A program made the translations under genes and the position numbers. Below, piece by piece: positions 1 through 10,540 of a stretch of DNA of 64,000 nucleotides (position 1 is the first letter of the stretch; every line of letters begins with the position of its first letter). Origin of the DNA: Hedera helix (lineage: Eukaryota > Streptophyta > Magnoliopsida > Apiales > Araliaceae); NCBI GenBank assembly GCA_947179155.2, contig OX359270.1:7728577-7792576 (forward strand), in the 5' to 3' direction. Below the pieces are notes generated by a model. That model searched no databases. It was not told the DNA's origin and saw only the letters and a list, made by a program, of their open reading frames with translations.

Positions 1-2
1 TT

Positions 3-12
3 CTATAAATAG
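3..12 (+). promoter_or_regulatory. TATA box of the 5' LTR
   Basis: CTATAAATAG is a textbook plant TATA box. It lies just upstream of a GA-rich leader, and the 3' LTR has CTATAAAAAG at the same place. The promoter role is inferred from sequence and position. Confidence 0.6.
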
Positions 13-92
13 AAATCACCAACACATGTGCAATGTTGGTCATTTCTATTCTTGCTATTATTTTTAGAGAGAGAAAAAAATTCTAGAGAGAA

Positions 93-299
93 GTGAGAGC
101 ATTGTTGGAGAGTCTTGACAGATATTACACTAGAGGTGTATATCTAGGAGTCAATGTGGAGTCTCTAGCAAAGTTCATAGCTAAGAGATGGAGAGCATCT
201 AAGTCAAAAAGGTTTAAAAGTGCTCTACACTTTTATCTTTTCATTTCTATGGTCAAAATATGTTTTATACCGACCAAAACTTATTGTGATGATCTATAA
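93..299 (+). other. ORF-like leader segment in the LTR, probably non-coding
   Basis: A 68-codon open stretch that is also present in the 3' LTR (6917-7183, 88 codons) and ends at the same TAA. By hand count the two copies differ at about 19 nucleotides, of which only about two or three are silent. That is the pattern of neutral drift, not of a conserved protein. No family is recognised. A related giant LTR has homologous nucleotides near 25850-25905 but no equivalent ORF. Confidence 0.45.
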
Positions 300-754
300 G
301 TCTAAATCTATGATATATAGGTAAATTCATGGTGTAGTATGTTTAATACAAGTATTTGTATGTGTGGTATGCAAATAAGTTGAAGAAAATGTCATATAAA
401 GTTTTACCGGTAAAACCCTAGTTAGCTAGGTGCTAATTATTGTTGTAGTTTGAAATATACAAGTTGGATAATTAATTTTTATGGCTAGAAAGTTATATAC
501 ATGATGTATGTAGAGTCATAAAATATGATGGTCTAGCAAATAATACTTGTAGCATCATGTTTGAACCAATAGAACCAAGGTTTCGTAATGTTAGTTTTTA
601 GTTTGTCCTTATAAACAATTTTAAGCTTAGTTCCGTTTAGAATTTGGATTTGTGATATTAAGAGAAGTTGTAGAGCGGGAAATTCTGATGAGAATGAACT
701 CAAGAATCACCTTAAAATATTTTTAAATGAAGAAGTTATGGTAGTTTTAGTGAA

Positions 755-870
755 AGATGTCCGGGCAGCCAAAACGAGCGCCGCCAGCGCCCGAACATTC
801 TGCTTTGAGGGCCGCCAGTGCTCAGATAAGCTTAAGACCAGAGCCGTCAACGCTGGTCCAGATTTAAAAA
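755..870 (+). repeat. GC-rich motif block inside the LTR
   Basis: Three copies of a GCCGCCAGYGCT-like motif (near 778, 810 and 842, about 32 bp apart) stand out in an otherwise very AT-rich LTR. The 3' LTR keeps a shorter version at about 7595-7670. Members of the other subfamily carry a different CpG-rich motif at the equivalent place. Function unknown. Confidence 0.6.
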
Positions 871-1074
871 GTCAAAATTTTGGCATTTTAAAGTTTTATC
901 AAGTCGAAACTCCGATTTAACTTGTCGGTTAATGAAAAGTCTAAACGAAACACCGTTAGAGACTTAAAACCTAAGATAAACTTGCAAAATTAATGTCTTA
1001 TGTTTATGTAAAGAGTCTTTGTTAGGACTAATGGTTATGTTAAGCTCACATACCTTGTAGGCCGTATAATTGAA

Positions 1075-1705
1075 GGCGATATTTAATTATTTAATTATTA
1101 TTTAAAGGACATCAAATAATAATTAAAGAGAGATAAAGTGAATAAAATGATAATTTATTATTTAATTAATATTAAATAATAAATGAGGTTAGTTAATTAA
1201 TTAATTATTATTTAATTGATATTAACAAATAATTAAAGTGAATAAAGGTTAATGAGATAATTATTTATGTAATGCTAAATAACAAATAAAGTTAATTGAG
1301 TTAATTATTTATTTAATTAATATTAAATAAATAATGTGAAAGAATTAAGGATAATAAAGTGAGTAAACAATTTGCGTGTAATTTTTTAAGACTTTAATTA
1401 TTACAAAGGTTGTAATTTATCATTAAATAATTTATAATTAATGGTAAGTGGTTAATAATATTAATAAGTGATTAAACTATTATTAAATGATTAATAATAT
1501 TAGTAATAGATTAAAATATTATTAAATGATTAATAATATTAGTACGAGATTAAAATATTATTAAATGGTTAATAATATTAATAAATTATTAAAATATTAT
1601 TAAATAATTAATAATATTAGTAAGAGATTAAAATATTATTAAATGGTTAATAATATTAATAAGTGATTAAAATATTATTAAATAGTTAATAATATTTGAA
1701 TTTAG
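1075..1705 (+). repeat. AT palindrome arrays in the 5' LTR
   Basis: The first part (about 1075-1345) has spaced copies of a near-palindrome of the type TTATTTAATTAATATTAAATAA. The second part (about 1438-1705) is a degenerate array of about 38 bp built on TTAATAATATTAATAA followed by TTAAAATATTATTAAA. The 3' LTR has a longer version (about 7880-8700). Confidence 0.75.
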
Positions 1706-2855
1706 TTGTATATTATGCAAAGTAGATAGTATTTTGAGGTATTTGGTACATTATTAAATGTCCAAATCATTAAGCTATGTAAAAGAAGAAAGTTTAATTA
1801 AATTAAACCAATGTAAATAGTTCAATTGTGACTAATTTAGACAACTTATTAAAAGTGGATCGTACGAAAAACATGTAGTGAAGACATAAGTTGGTTAATC
1901 GTACCCGACATGTCCAAACTATATTTTGGGCTAGGATTTTTGTCCAGAACTTAAGGTTTCATTTATCGGACATCTTAGGAGTTAATAATTTGAAGTTAGA
2001 GTCTTATATAAAGACTAAATAATAGTAATTGTAACTAATGATGGTATCAATTTTATGTATAAATTGTAGGTAGAACGAAAGACGTAAAATAAGCGTAAAT
2101 GGTAGAAGCAAACCAGACAAGTTTTTCAGAACTTGCTCCTAGGTGCATTGCTATGCTACAATTTGATATTAAATTATTGATATGAAGATATATGGATGAT
2201 ATTTGTGATATGTGAAAAATATGAGGTATGATTATATGTGAAAAATGTACAAAATATGAAGCATGAATTGCTAAAAACTATTTGTTTATTATATATGATG
2301 TATGAGAAGTATGAAGTATTCATAAAATAAAAAGCATGAAATGCATGATATGGGAATAGAATGCAGAATATGCATAACATGTGAAGCATGTAATGTGTTA
2401 TGTGTAACTGTTAGACTTGTAGAGTCGTCGTGCTCACTCTTGCTATAAAATCAACACTTTCAGTTAAGTGCAAGATATCCGAAAATTTCGTTAACGATCA
2501 AGAATCAGGAATGCGTATTATTTTCATCGAAAGTTTAAGTGATTGTTTTAGTTATGAGTCCGGATTGGACAGGTAAACTTATTGTGTAATTAAATAAATG
2601 GTTAGTGTATATGGTGAGTGTTTAAATATACTCAAATTGATTGTAATAGAATGTTGTATCATGTATGATATTGAGACATACTAGGAATTTATAAAGATTA
2701 CGATTCTGGAAAAGAAAGAGATGTTGTAAAGTTTTAAATAAATGACTATATAACAATTATAATATTGTTGTAAGTCGTGAATGATAAGGAAAATGTTGTA
2801 CAATAACGAACCAGATCCGAGGTTAAAGGGACCCGAATTCGAGGTCGTCACAAGT

Positions 2856-2867
2856 TGGTATCAGAGC
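2856..2867 (+). promoter_or_regulatory. Primer binding site, initiator tRNA-Met type
   Basis: TGGTATCAGAGC lies three bases after the LTR end. This is the standard plant retrotransposon primer site, complementary to the 3' end of initiator tRNA-Met, and it fixes the element's orientation and the LTR boundary. Confidence 0.92.
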
Positions 2868-4982
2868 TGATAGGTTAAAAACCTTAGGTAAGAGTACCTT
2901 AGGCTATAACCGTAGTAAAAGATAAGTAAAATGGTAAATGTATAAACTCAGGAAGAGTTTAAGTGATAAAAGATAAATTTATAAAATTCATATGAAATGA
3001 AATATAGAAGATTATCCAAAGGTGGATTTGATAAGGTGTAAGAGAAATGAAATAGGGCCATGTTGTACCTAATTTGAAGAAATGATAGAAGATATCTTAT
3101 AATAAGATTTTGAGAAGCAGAAAGGAAATGTTAATAAGGTCATGAAATGATCTAGAAAGATGAACTCGTAATGAGTCATATATGTTAAAATATGAATTAA
3201 GAAAATTCGTATTAAGTTAAGAAAAGTTAGATATTTATGGGTTTTTAATTGATGACTCATATTAGTGGCTGAGTTGTACGATTCCTTATATGGGCGGAGA
3301 ATTTGTGCTTGATTTTAGAGCCACTTAGCTTTCTATATTAATATAATGGTTGAGTTGAACGAACCCTTGTATGGGCGGGGGCTATGATATGTCAGCTAAC
3401 CGATTTAGAAGATGCTGCTGTGAAACTTTTGCACGATCAGTGGGGTATCGAAGAAGAAAGATATGCACTGATGGCAGATGTTTCCTTCTAGTGTTGAAAA
3501 GTTGGAAAACTGATGTATTTGTTCTTGGTTTAACAGCCGCTTAACTTCCTATATTGATTAGTGGTCGAGTTGACAAATTTCTTGTTTAGGCAGGAGATTG
3601 TGTTTGGTTTGACAACCACTTAGCTTCCTATAGTGATAATCGATTTAAACCTGGTGTCATGCTATTCGATGTATATATGGTGGGAAGGTATTTCTTTTCT
3701 CATAGTATATTGGATAGGTAGAGAATATTGAGATTAGGTGTGTGTTCTTAAAATTCACATGTATGGTAAGTTCGTGACTCATAATCGTATGATGGAGCCC
3801 CTCAGCGAATGGACAATTTTAGTCTGACTAGGATAAATTCCTCAACCCATATAATTGTGGTAAGTTACTGAACTCATAATGTGTGGTAAGTTTGATGAAC
3901 AGTGAGTATGGGTAGAGTTAAGTAGCAAGATTAAAGCTATACTAGATATAGTTAGTAAGCTGGAAAAGAATGCGAAGGAAAAATTTAAGGTATTTTGAGG
4001 TTTTAGGATATTTCAAATCTGCTAGTTATGCTAGACTTTGAAATTCTTAAAATCGTGCTAAATTCGCACTTTTGTGCTTTTGAAAAGACAAATGAATTTT
4101 CTTGTTTTATTATTAAGTCGCAGTAACAGAAGAGGTGGAGAAGTCCATCGTTACCTGTGATGATATGATAAAACCTAAAATAATTTTTAGTATTTTGAAA
4201 CGTTTAAAGAAGAGTCGATGCTAATTGTTTCGACTAGACAAATCGATTTGAAAGTATCAAAATGTATTTATGAAATCATCACATGCCATTAAAGTCATGG
4301 TGTGGTGATGAAAAGGAAGGAATCCTCAACATACTATCAAGATATGCTGTATCATGAAGTAATGACGGAATCCTCAATGCACTGTCAAGATGATGCGGTA
4401 TTATGAAGTCCTATAAATAACTTTTAGTTATTTTAACTAATCTAAAATAATTTTTAATTTGTAATGTACGAACAGTTTAATGATGTGAGTCTATGTCATT
4501 TATTTTGACTAGACACATTTAGTCAGAAATGGTTCGAGTTTTATTTTCAAGCCAAATTATTCTGGTGCGGAATTTTGTAATAAATCTGAGGTGAACAATA
4601 GCAGAAGCAGATATATTTTTGTCAGCATATAGCTCTGATTTCACTCTTAAAGATTAAACGTTATGCATGACGTAGAATACCAAAGGGTGATTCCTTGTGT
4701 AGTATCTTTGAAAATGTGTTTATAGTCTTATGACTATTAAAGGTTACAGTAGAAATACTTGTTAACCCAGTACACAGTTCATGATCTTTATGACTCCTCA
4801 ACATATTATGAAAGTTTTAATGAATATTTTGATTTTCAATTTATTCTTTTGCAAAATATTTCAATGTTCTGGAATTGTAAATTTAGAAGTATGAACTCCC
4901 TAGAAAATGGTAGTCATAGAACTTGATGAGTAAAGAGATATCATCAGAGAAGGAAATTAGTAGAAATGAGTATGCTATAATT

Positions 4983-5014
4983 TTGGGGACGAAATTCTTA
5001 TAAGAAGGGGTGAA
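4983..5014 (+). promoter_or_regulatory. Polypurine tract and conserved pre-LTR motif
   Basis: GGGGACGAAATTC, then TATAAGAAGGGGTGAA, precedes the LTR start. A GGACGAAATT box followed by an AAGRRGGGG tract just before TGTAA is characteristic of plant Ty3/gypsy chromoviruses (family knowledge). It supports a gypsy origin although all coding sequence is gone. Confidence 0.85.
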
Positions 5015-6557
5015 TGTAATATCCTGGATATTTACAAGATTTGCAGATAAGATCTTAAATGATCAATTAAAGTTTAAGGTTTAAAACCTAGAGTTGGAGA
5101 AGTAAGATGTGTAGAAAATGAGTAAATATTTTTTTTAACCTAGTTTATTTGTTAGGGATTAAATGTGAGAATATTATAATGATGCATGTGGAGAATTTAT
5201 TAAGAAAATAAATTCAGTTAAGAAGTGAAGGTGGTTATATTAATACAGTTATACCTAAAGTGTGCTTTTTAGCCAAATAAGTAGATGAGTAAATTAATAC
5301 TCAACAAAACTAATAAATTAATTAGTTTTAATATGGAGCAAGAATGAACGTTGTAAAATATAATTAATTATGTTAATTATATTAGTTATGAGTTAAAGTT
5401 ATAGAAAAACTAGAATGTTTGTCTAGAATGACAATATTAAGAAGTTAATTAATTAAGTAATTAACTTAATTATTAAGTTGTTATATAGAGTCCAATAATG
5501 GATTAAAGCAAGCCAATATGTTAATTATTTTAAGTCATGCTGGTAATTATAAAGAGGTCCAAATAAATTTAAGGATTTAGCCTCATGAAGAATTTAAGTA
5601 ATTTAATTAGTGAACTAGCTCAAAAGAATTATGTATGTTAGTCCAATATGAGAATACTTATATGAATGTGGGTAATTAAATAAGTATTATGTTAATTGAT
5701 AAATAATATAAGTCCAATTAAATTATGTTGGCAAGTATTGTATGTAATGGTATGGAAGTCCAATTGAATTAATTACCTAGCCCGAGTTATGAAAGATGTG
5801 TGAGTTGTGTTGGGTAGCCCAAACAATTTAAATAAGAGAGCTCAATGATAGGTAAACTATGTAGCTTAAACATTTAAAAGTCAAGTGTTAGGAGAATAAA
5901 TTTCAAGTATTGTTAACTATAGAGAATTAACTAATGTAGGGTTAATTGAATAACCCTAGTTGGTAGGCAAGAGAGGGCATTAACCAAATATTGGTTAATT
6001 GTTAGATGAATAAATGTGATGATGAGAATTAACTATAGATGAGTTAATTGAGTAACCCTAGGTAGTAAATAAATTAAAGATTTAACTATACATGAGTTTG
6101 TTGTAGGAAGAATATTATAGATACAATTATGTATGTATATAATTTACCAAGATAGAATTGGTAGGTAACCATGAGTTGGATGTTGTAGAGAATTAACCAT
6201 ACATTGGTTAATTGAGGAAAAATGATAAAATAAGTATATCTATTTATATGATGAGTTAAGACCATGGTTGGGTGTGTGAACCAACCTAAGTTATTTGAAT
6301 GTAGAGAGTTAACCACATTGTGATTAATTGTTAGGAGATATATAAATATGTATATATAAATAAGATGAGCTTTAACTAAGGTTGGGTATTGAGTGACCAA
6401 GGTTAAGTGTTAGTAATATGTTGCTTAGTTTACACTTCACCATTTATGTTGTTTGTGTTCAAATTGATGTGTGACATTTTAAAGTCAAATGATGGTCAAA
6501 TATAAGAAAAATCCAAGTATTGAGCAAGTATAGGTGAATGTGTATACATATATTGGG

Positions 6558-6558
<1 letters not shown>

Positions 6559-6610
<52 letters not shown>
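6559..6610 (+). repeat. (GT)n(TA)n microsatellite
   Basis: About 11 GT units run into about 15 TA units inside the 3' LTR, upstream of its TATA box. Confidence 0.9.
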
Positions 6611-6611
<1 letters not shown>

Positions 6612-6886
6612 GGATGCTTATATAATTATATAGGACATAAAAATAAAGTCAAATTGGTGTAAAATCAAATCAAATCCCGAATTTTGGGACCCACATGAAT
6701 GTGAAGCTTGCTTGTTGGATGATTTTTTAGTGCAAAGTAGTTCAAGCAACCCCCAACCACCCTAGTCATTCATGTGGTCATTCAAAATGTCTATCAAGTG
6801 GTTATTCATGTAATAGTAAGCAAGATTAGAGCCTTAATTTCACCAATGCTAGTTGATTAAGGAGTTAATGATGTGTTCCTAGAGTT

Positions 6887-6896
6887 CTATAAAAAG
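6887..6896 (+). promoter_or_regulatory. TATA box of the 3' LTR
   Basis: CTATAAAAAG aligns with CTATAAATAG at position 3 of the 5' LTR and precedes the same GA-rich leader. Confidence 0.55.
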
Positions 6897-7879
6897 AACT
6901 CACCAACAGATGTGCAATGTTGGTCATTTTTATTTTTGCTATTATTTTTAGAGAGAGAGAAAAATTCTTGAGAGAAGTGAGAGCATTGTTGGAGAGTCTT
7001 GAGAGATATTACACTAGAGGTGTATATCTAGGAGCCAAGATGGAGTCTCTAACAAAGTTCATCGCCAAGAGAATGAGTGCATCTAAGTCAAAAAGGTTTA
7101 AAAGTGTTCTACACCTTTATCTTTTGATTTCTATGGTCAAAAGATGTTTTAAAACGATCAAAACTTATTTTGATGATCTATAAGTCTAAATCTATGATAT
7201 ATAGGTAGATTCATGGTGTAATATGTTTAATACAAGTATTTATATATGTTGTATGCAAATAAGTTGAAGAAAATGTCATATAAAGTTTTACCGGTAAAAC
7301 CCTAGTTAGTTAGGTGCTAATTATTGTTGTAGTTTGAAATATACAAGTTGGATAATTGATTTCTATGGATAAAAAGTTATATACATGATTGATGTAAAGT
7401 CATAAAACATGATGGTCTAGAAAATAATGCTTGTAGCATCATGTTTGAACCAATCGAACCAAGGTTTTATGAAGTTAGTTTATAGTTTGTCCTTGTAAGT
7501 AATTTTAAGCCTAGTTCCGTTTGAAATTTGGATTTGTGATATAAAGAGAAGTTGTAGAGGGGAAAATTCGGATGAGAATGGAGTAGTGAAAGGGGTCCGG
7601 GCAGCCAAAACGAGCGCCGCCAGTGCTCGGATAAGCCTAAGACCAAAGCCGCCAGTGCTGGTCCAGATTTAAAAAGTCAAAATTTTGGTATTTTAAAGTT
7701 TTATCAAGTCGGAACTTCGGTTTAACTTGTCGGTTAATGAAAAGTTTAAACGAAACATTGTTAGGGACTTAAAACCTAAGATAAACTTGCAAAATTAATG
7801 TCTTATGTTTATGTAAAGAGTGTTTGTTAGGACTAATGGTTATGTTTAGCTCACATACCTTGTTGGCCGTACAATTGAA

Positions 7880-8700
7880 GGCGATAATTAATTATTTAAT
7901 TATTATTTAAAGGACATTAAATAATAATTAAAGGGAGGTAAAGTGAATAAAATTATAATTTGTTATTTAATTAATATTAAATAATAAATTAGGTTAGTTA
8001 ATTAATTAATTATTATTTAATTGATATTAACTAATAATTAAAGTGAATTAAGGTTAATGAGATAATTATTTATGAAATGGTAAATAACAAGTAAAGTTAA
8101 TTGAGTTAATTATTTATTTAATTAATATTAAATAAATAATGTGAAAGAATTAAGGATAATAAAGTGAGTACACAATTTGCTTGTAATTGTTTAAGTCTTT
8201 AATTATTACCAAGTTTGTAATTTATCATTAAATGATTTATAATTAATGGTAAGTGGTTAATAATATTAATAAGTGATTAAAATATTATTAAATGATTAAT
8301 AATATTAATAAGAGATTAAAATATTATTAAATGGTTAATAATATTAATAAATGATTAAAATATTATTACATGATTAATAATATTAGTAAGAAATTAAAAT
8401 ATTATTAAATGATTAATAATATTAATAAGTGATTAAAATATTATTAAATGATTAATAATATTAATAAGAGATTAAAATATTATTAAATGATTTATAATAT
8501 TAGTAAGAGATTAAAATATTATTAAATAATTAATAATATTAATAAGAGATTAAAATATTGTTAAATGGTTAATAATATTAATAAATGATTAAAATATTAT
8601 TAAATGATTAATAATATTAGTAAGAGATTAAAATATTATTAAATAGTTAATAATATTAATAAATGATTAAAATATTATTAAATGGTTAATAATATTTAAA
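7880..8700 (+). repeat. AT palindrome array in the 3' LTR
   Basis: Spaced TTATTTAATTAATATTAAATAA palindromes (about 7885-8145) pass into a roughly 38-bp tandem array (about 8250-8700), around eleven units. Each unit contains TTAATAATATTAATAA and TTAAAATATTATTAAA. The array is longer than in the 5' LTR, so repeat number has changed since insertion. Confidence 0.75.
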
Positions 8701-8955
8701 TGTAGTTGTATATTATCCAAGGTAGATAATATTATTAAATTGATTGTAATAGAATGTCGTATCATGTATGATATTGAGACATACTAGGAGTTTATAAAGA
8801 TTACGATTTTGGAATAGAAAAAGATGTTGTAAAGTTTTAAATAAATGATTATATAGTAATTATAATATTGTTATAAGCCGTGAATGATAAGGAAAATGTT
8901 GTATAGTAGCGAACCGAATCTGAGGTTAAAGAGACCCGAATTCGGGGTCGTCACA

Positions 8956-9577
8956 TTAAGTGTTATTATAGTAATTATAAAAATATTGTTAAATATATAT
9001 TTGTTCTCACAAGGCCGAAAAATACCAATTTAGCATAAGTTTGCAACATATTATTATATACTTTCTCCTGCGTTCTAAATTATAAGATTATATAATTTTT
9101 ATATATAGTTTATGTCCATATAATAACTATATACAAAAAAATATGCACAAATAGTATACCAAAGAGAAAAAATAATGAATAATATTATATACACAATTAT
9201 GCTAAAAAAGTAAGACCTATCTATTATATACAGACGAAAATATGAAAAACATTCAATCCCTTCCTAATTTCTCTTCTTCTTTTTTTTATTAAATTATTTG
9301 TGTATATTTTTTTGTGTATAATTTGTGTTCATAATATTATTCAAAATAAAAAATGAACTTATTATAAAATATCTTATATATTTTAATTAATATATAATAT
9401 ATTTTATTGATATACAATATATGACTCGCACGTTTTTATAGTTTGTGAATGTAATATTATCAACTTAATATCCCTCCAAAGATCTTTTTTTATTACTAAT
9501 TTAATTCCAGTGGCTAAAGTGGGACTTTTGATTACATTCAGATTTGGTAATTCATAAAAATATCTTAATTTAGGCAA
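8956..9577. other. AT-rich spacer
   Basis: Very AT-rich sequence between the LARD-like element and the Tat element. I see no gene, terminal repeat or RNA gene in it. Confidence 0.6.
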
Positions 9578-10140
9578 TGTTAATGCCAAGATTTGTACGC
9601 CCGCCAAAAATCGTGAAACACGAACTACCTGTATTCAAGAGAACCACTAGCCACCCCCGATGAGAGCGACGACTTGGACAATTGGGTATACTTCGGTATG
9701 AGAGTAAGTACAGGCAAAAAAATGATAACAATGAAGGGAACATGTGTTGGAAAAAATAAGAGTTCTGTAGGTAAAAAAATGAGATACCGCAACCCTTTAT
9801 TTATGGTTGTATTTATAGGCTCGCATCCACCCTTGACCGATTAGGAACATGAGTTATTCTTTAAAACTACTTACCTTATAACACATAATCAATTAATGAT
9901 AGATTCTTTCCCAAATTAGTCCTCCTTATTCCGTCCAAATAAGAAAATATAATCTTACTTCAATCAGGACACTCCTAATCTAGATCAAGCCGTCTTAGAA
10001 AAGGATATGCGGATCAATCACCAAGGGCATACAGACCAATCACCAAGGTCATTTCCACATATGAACTACGATTCACCTTAGCCAGGCCTAAGAATAAATC
10101 AAATTTCATCTGAACCCAACCCACGAATAATCACATCCCA
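9578..10140 (-). mobile_element. 3' LTR (element orientation) of a Tat-type gypsy element
   Basis: About 563 bp that match 18931-19474 throughout. Read on the minus strand it starts TGGGATGTGA after a purine-rich tract and ends at 9578 (TGTTAATGCC on plus). Both copies contain a TATTTATAGG box on the plus strand, which is a TATA-like TATAAATA on minus. Several substitutions and small indels separate the two LTRs. GGCAA just left of it (9573-9577) and GACAA (19475-19479) right of the other LTR are a possible imperfect target duplication. Confidence 0.9.
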
Positions 10141-10165
10141 ATATTGCCCTCCATTCTCCTAATTT
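10141..10165 (-). promoter_or_regulatory. Polypurine tract of the Tat element
   Basis: The minus strand reads AGGAGAATGGAGGGCAATAT immediately before the 3' LTR. Its purine richness and position identify it. Confidence 0.7.
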
Positions 10166-10540
10166 AAAAAGTTTAAATAGGAGAGCAATTCAAATAATCA
10201 AATTTCCCCTTTCACTATATCTGCCCAATCAACACTTAATGCCCCACTACATGCACACGGTTATCATTGCTTCATCACGTCCCCCTAAACAAGCCATCTT
10301 TCGGACTTCGTGCACCCCAGTATTTTAATAAAACCGCTCAACCCATTCTCCCCAAATTACTTTCACCCCAATTTTCCTTCTACTCCTTCACCTTCCATAT
10401 ACCCTGCAAATTCTCACTAAGATCTTCCCTCCTTATCAGTAACTCCTCCCAAAAAAATTTGAATCTCTCCAACCTATATATTTATTCAAGGCCAAGTCTC
10501 TTCCTCGGTTGCACCAGTTAATCCTCTCCTTCCTTTTGAC

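Larger units (their letters stand above)
1..2852 (+). mobile_element. 5' LTR (partial) of a LARD-like Ty3/gypsy element
   Basis: The window opens inside this LTR, at its TATA box. It matches the complete 3' LTR from about 6885 onward and ends in GTCGTCACA at 2852, directly before a tRNA-Met primer site. In order it holds a TATA box, a GA-rich leader, a short ORF-like stretch (93-299), a GC-rich block (about 755-870), AT palindrome arrays (about 1075-1700) and a conserved tail. Compared with the 3' LTR it keeps about 900 bp (about 1733-2633) that the 3' copy has lost. The two copies differ at roughly 9% of sites in the leader by hand count, so the insertion is old. The 5' end and upstream target duplication lie outside the window. 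Confidence 0.9.
2853..5014 (+). mobile_element. Non-coding internal region of the LARD-like element
   Basis: About 2.16 kb between primer site and polypurine tract. I find no gag, protease, RT, RNase H or integrase motif on either strand and no long ORF, so the element depended on proteins supplied by a relative. It contains degenerate repeats. Copies of a segment reading roughly AGCCACTTAGCTTCCTATA, followed by GGTTGAGTTGAACGA and TATGGGCGG, occur around 3255-3390 and 3520-3650. A roughly 55-bp duplication occurs at about 4318-4415. Confidence 0.8.
5015..8955 (+). mobile_element. 3' LTR of the LARD-like Ty3/gypsy element (3941 bp)
   Basis: Starts TGTAATATCC right after the polypurine tract and ends GTCGTCACA. 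Its second half matches 1-2852. It contains a (GT)n(TA)n microsatellite, TATA box at 6887, GC block (about 7595-7670), palindromic AT arrays (7880-8700) and the conserved tail. About 900 bp present in the 5' LTR (1733-2633) are missing here, the junction being near 8735, with a short ATTAAAT-type similarity at the breakpoints. The base run after the end is TTAAG. The partner duplication is outside the window. Confidence 0.92.
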
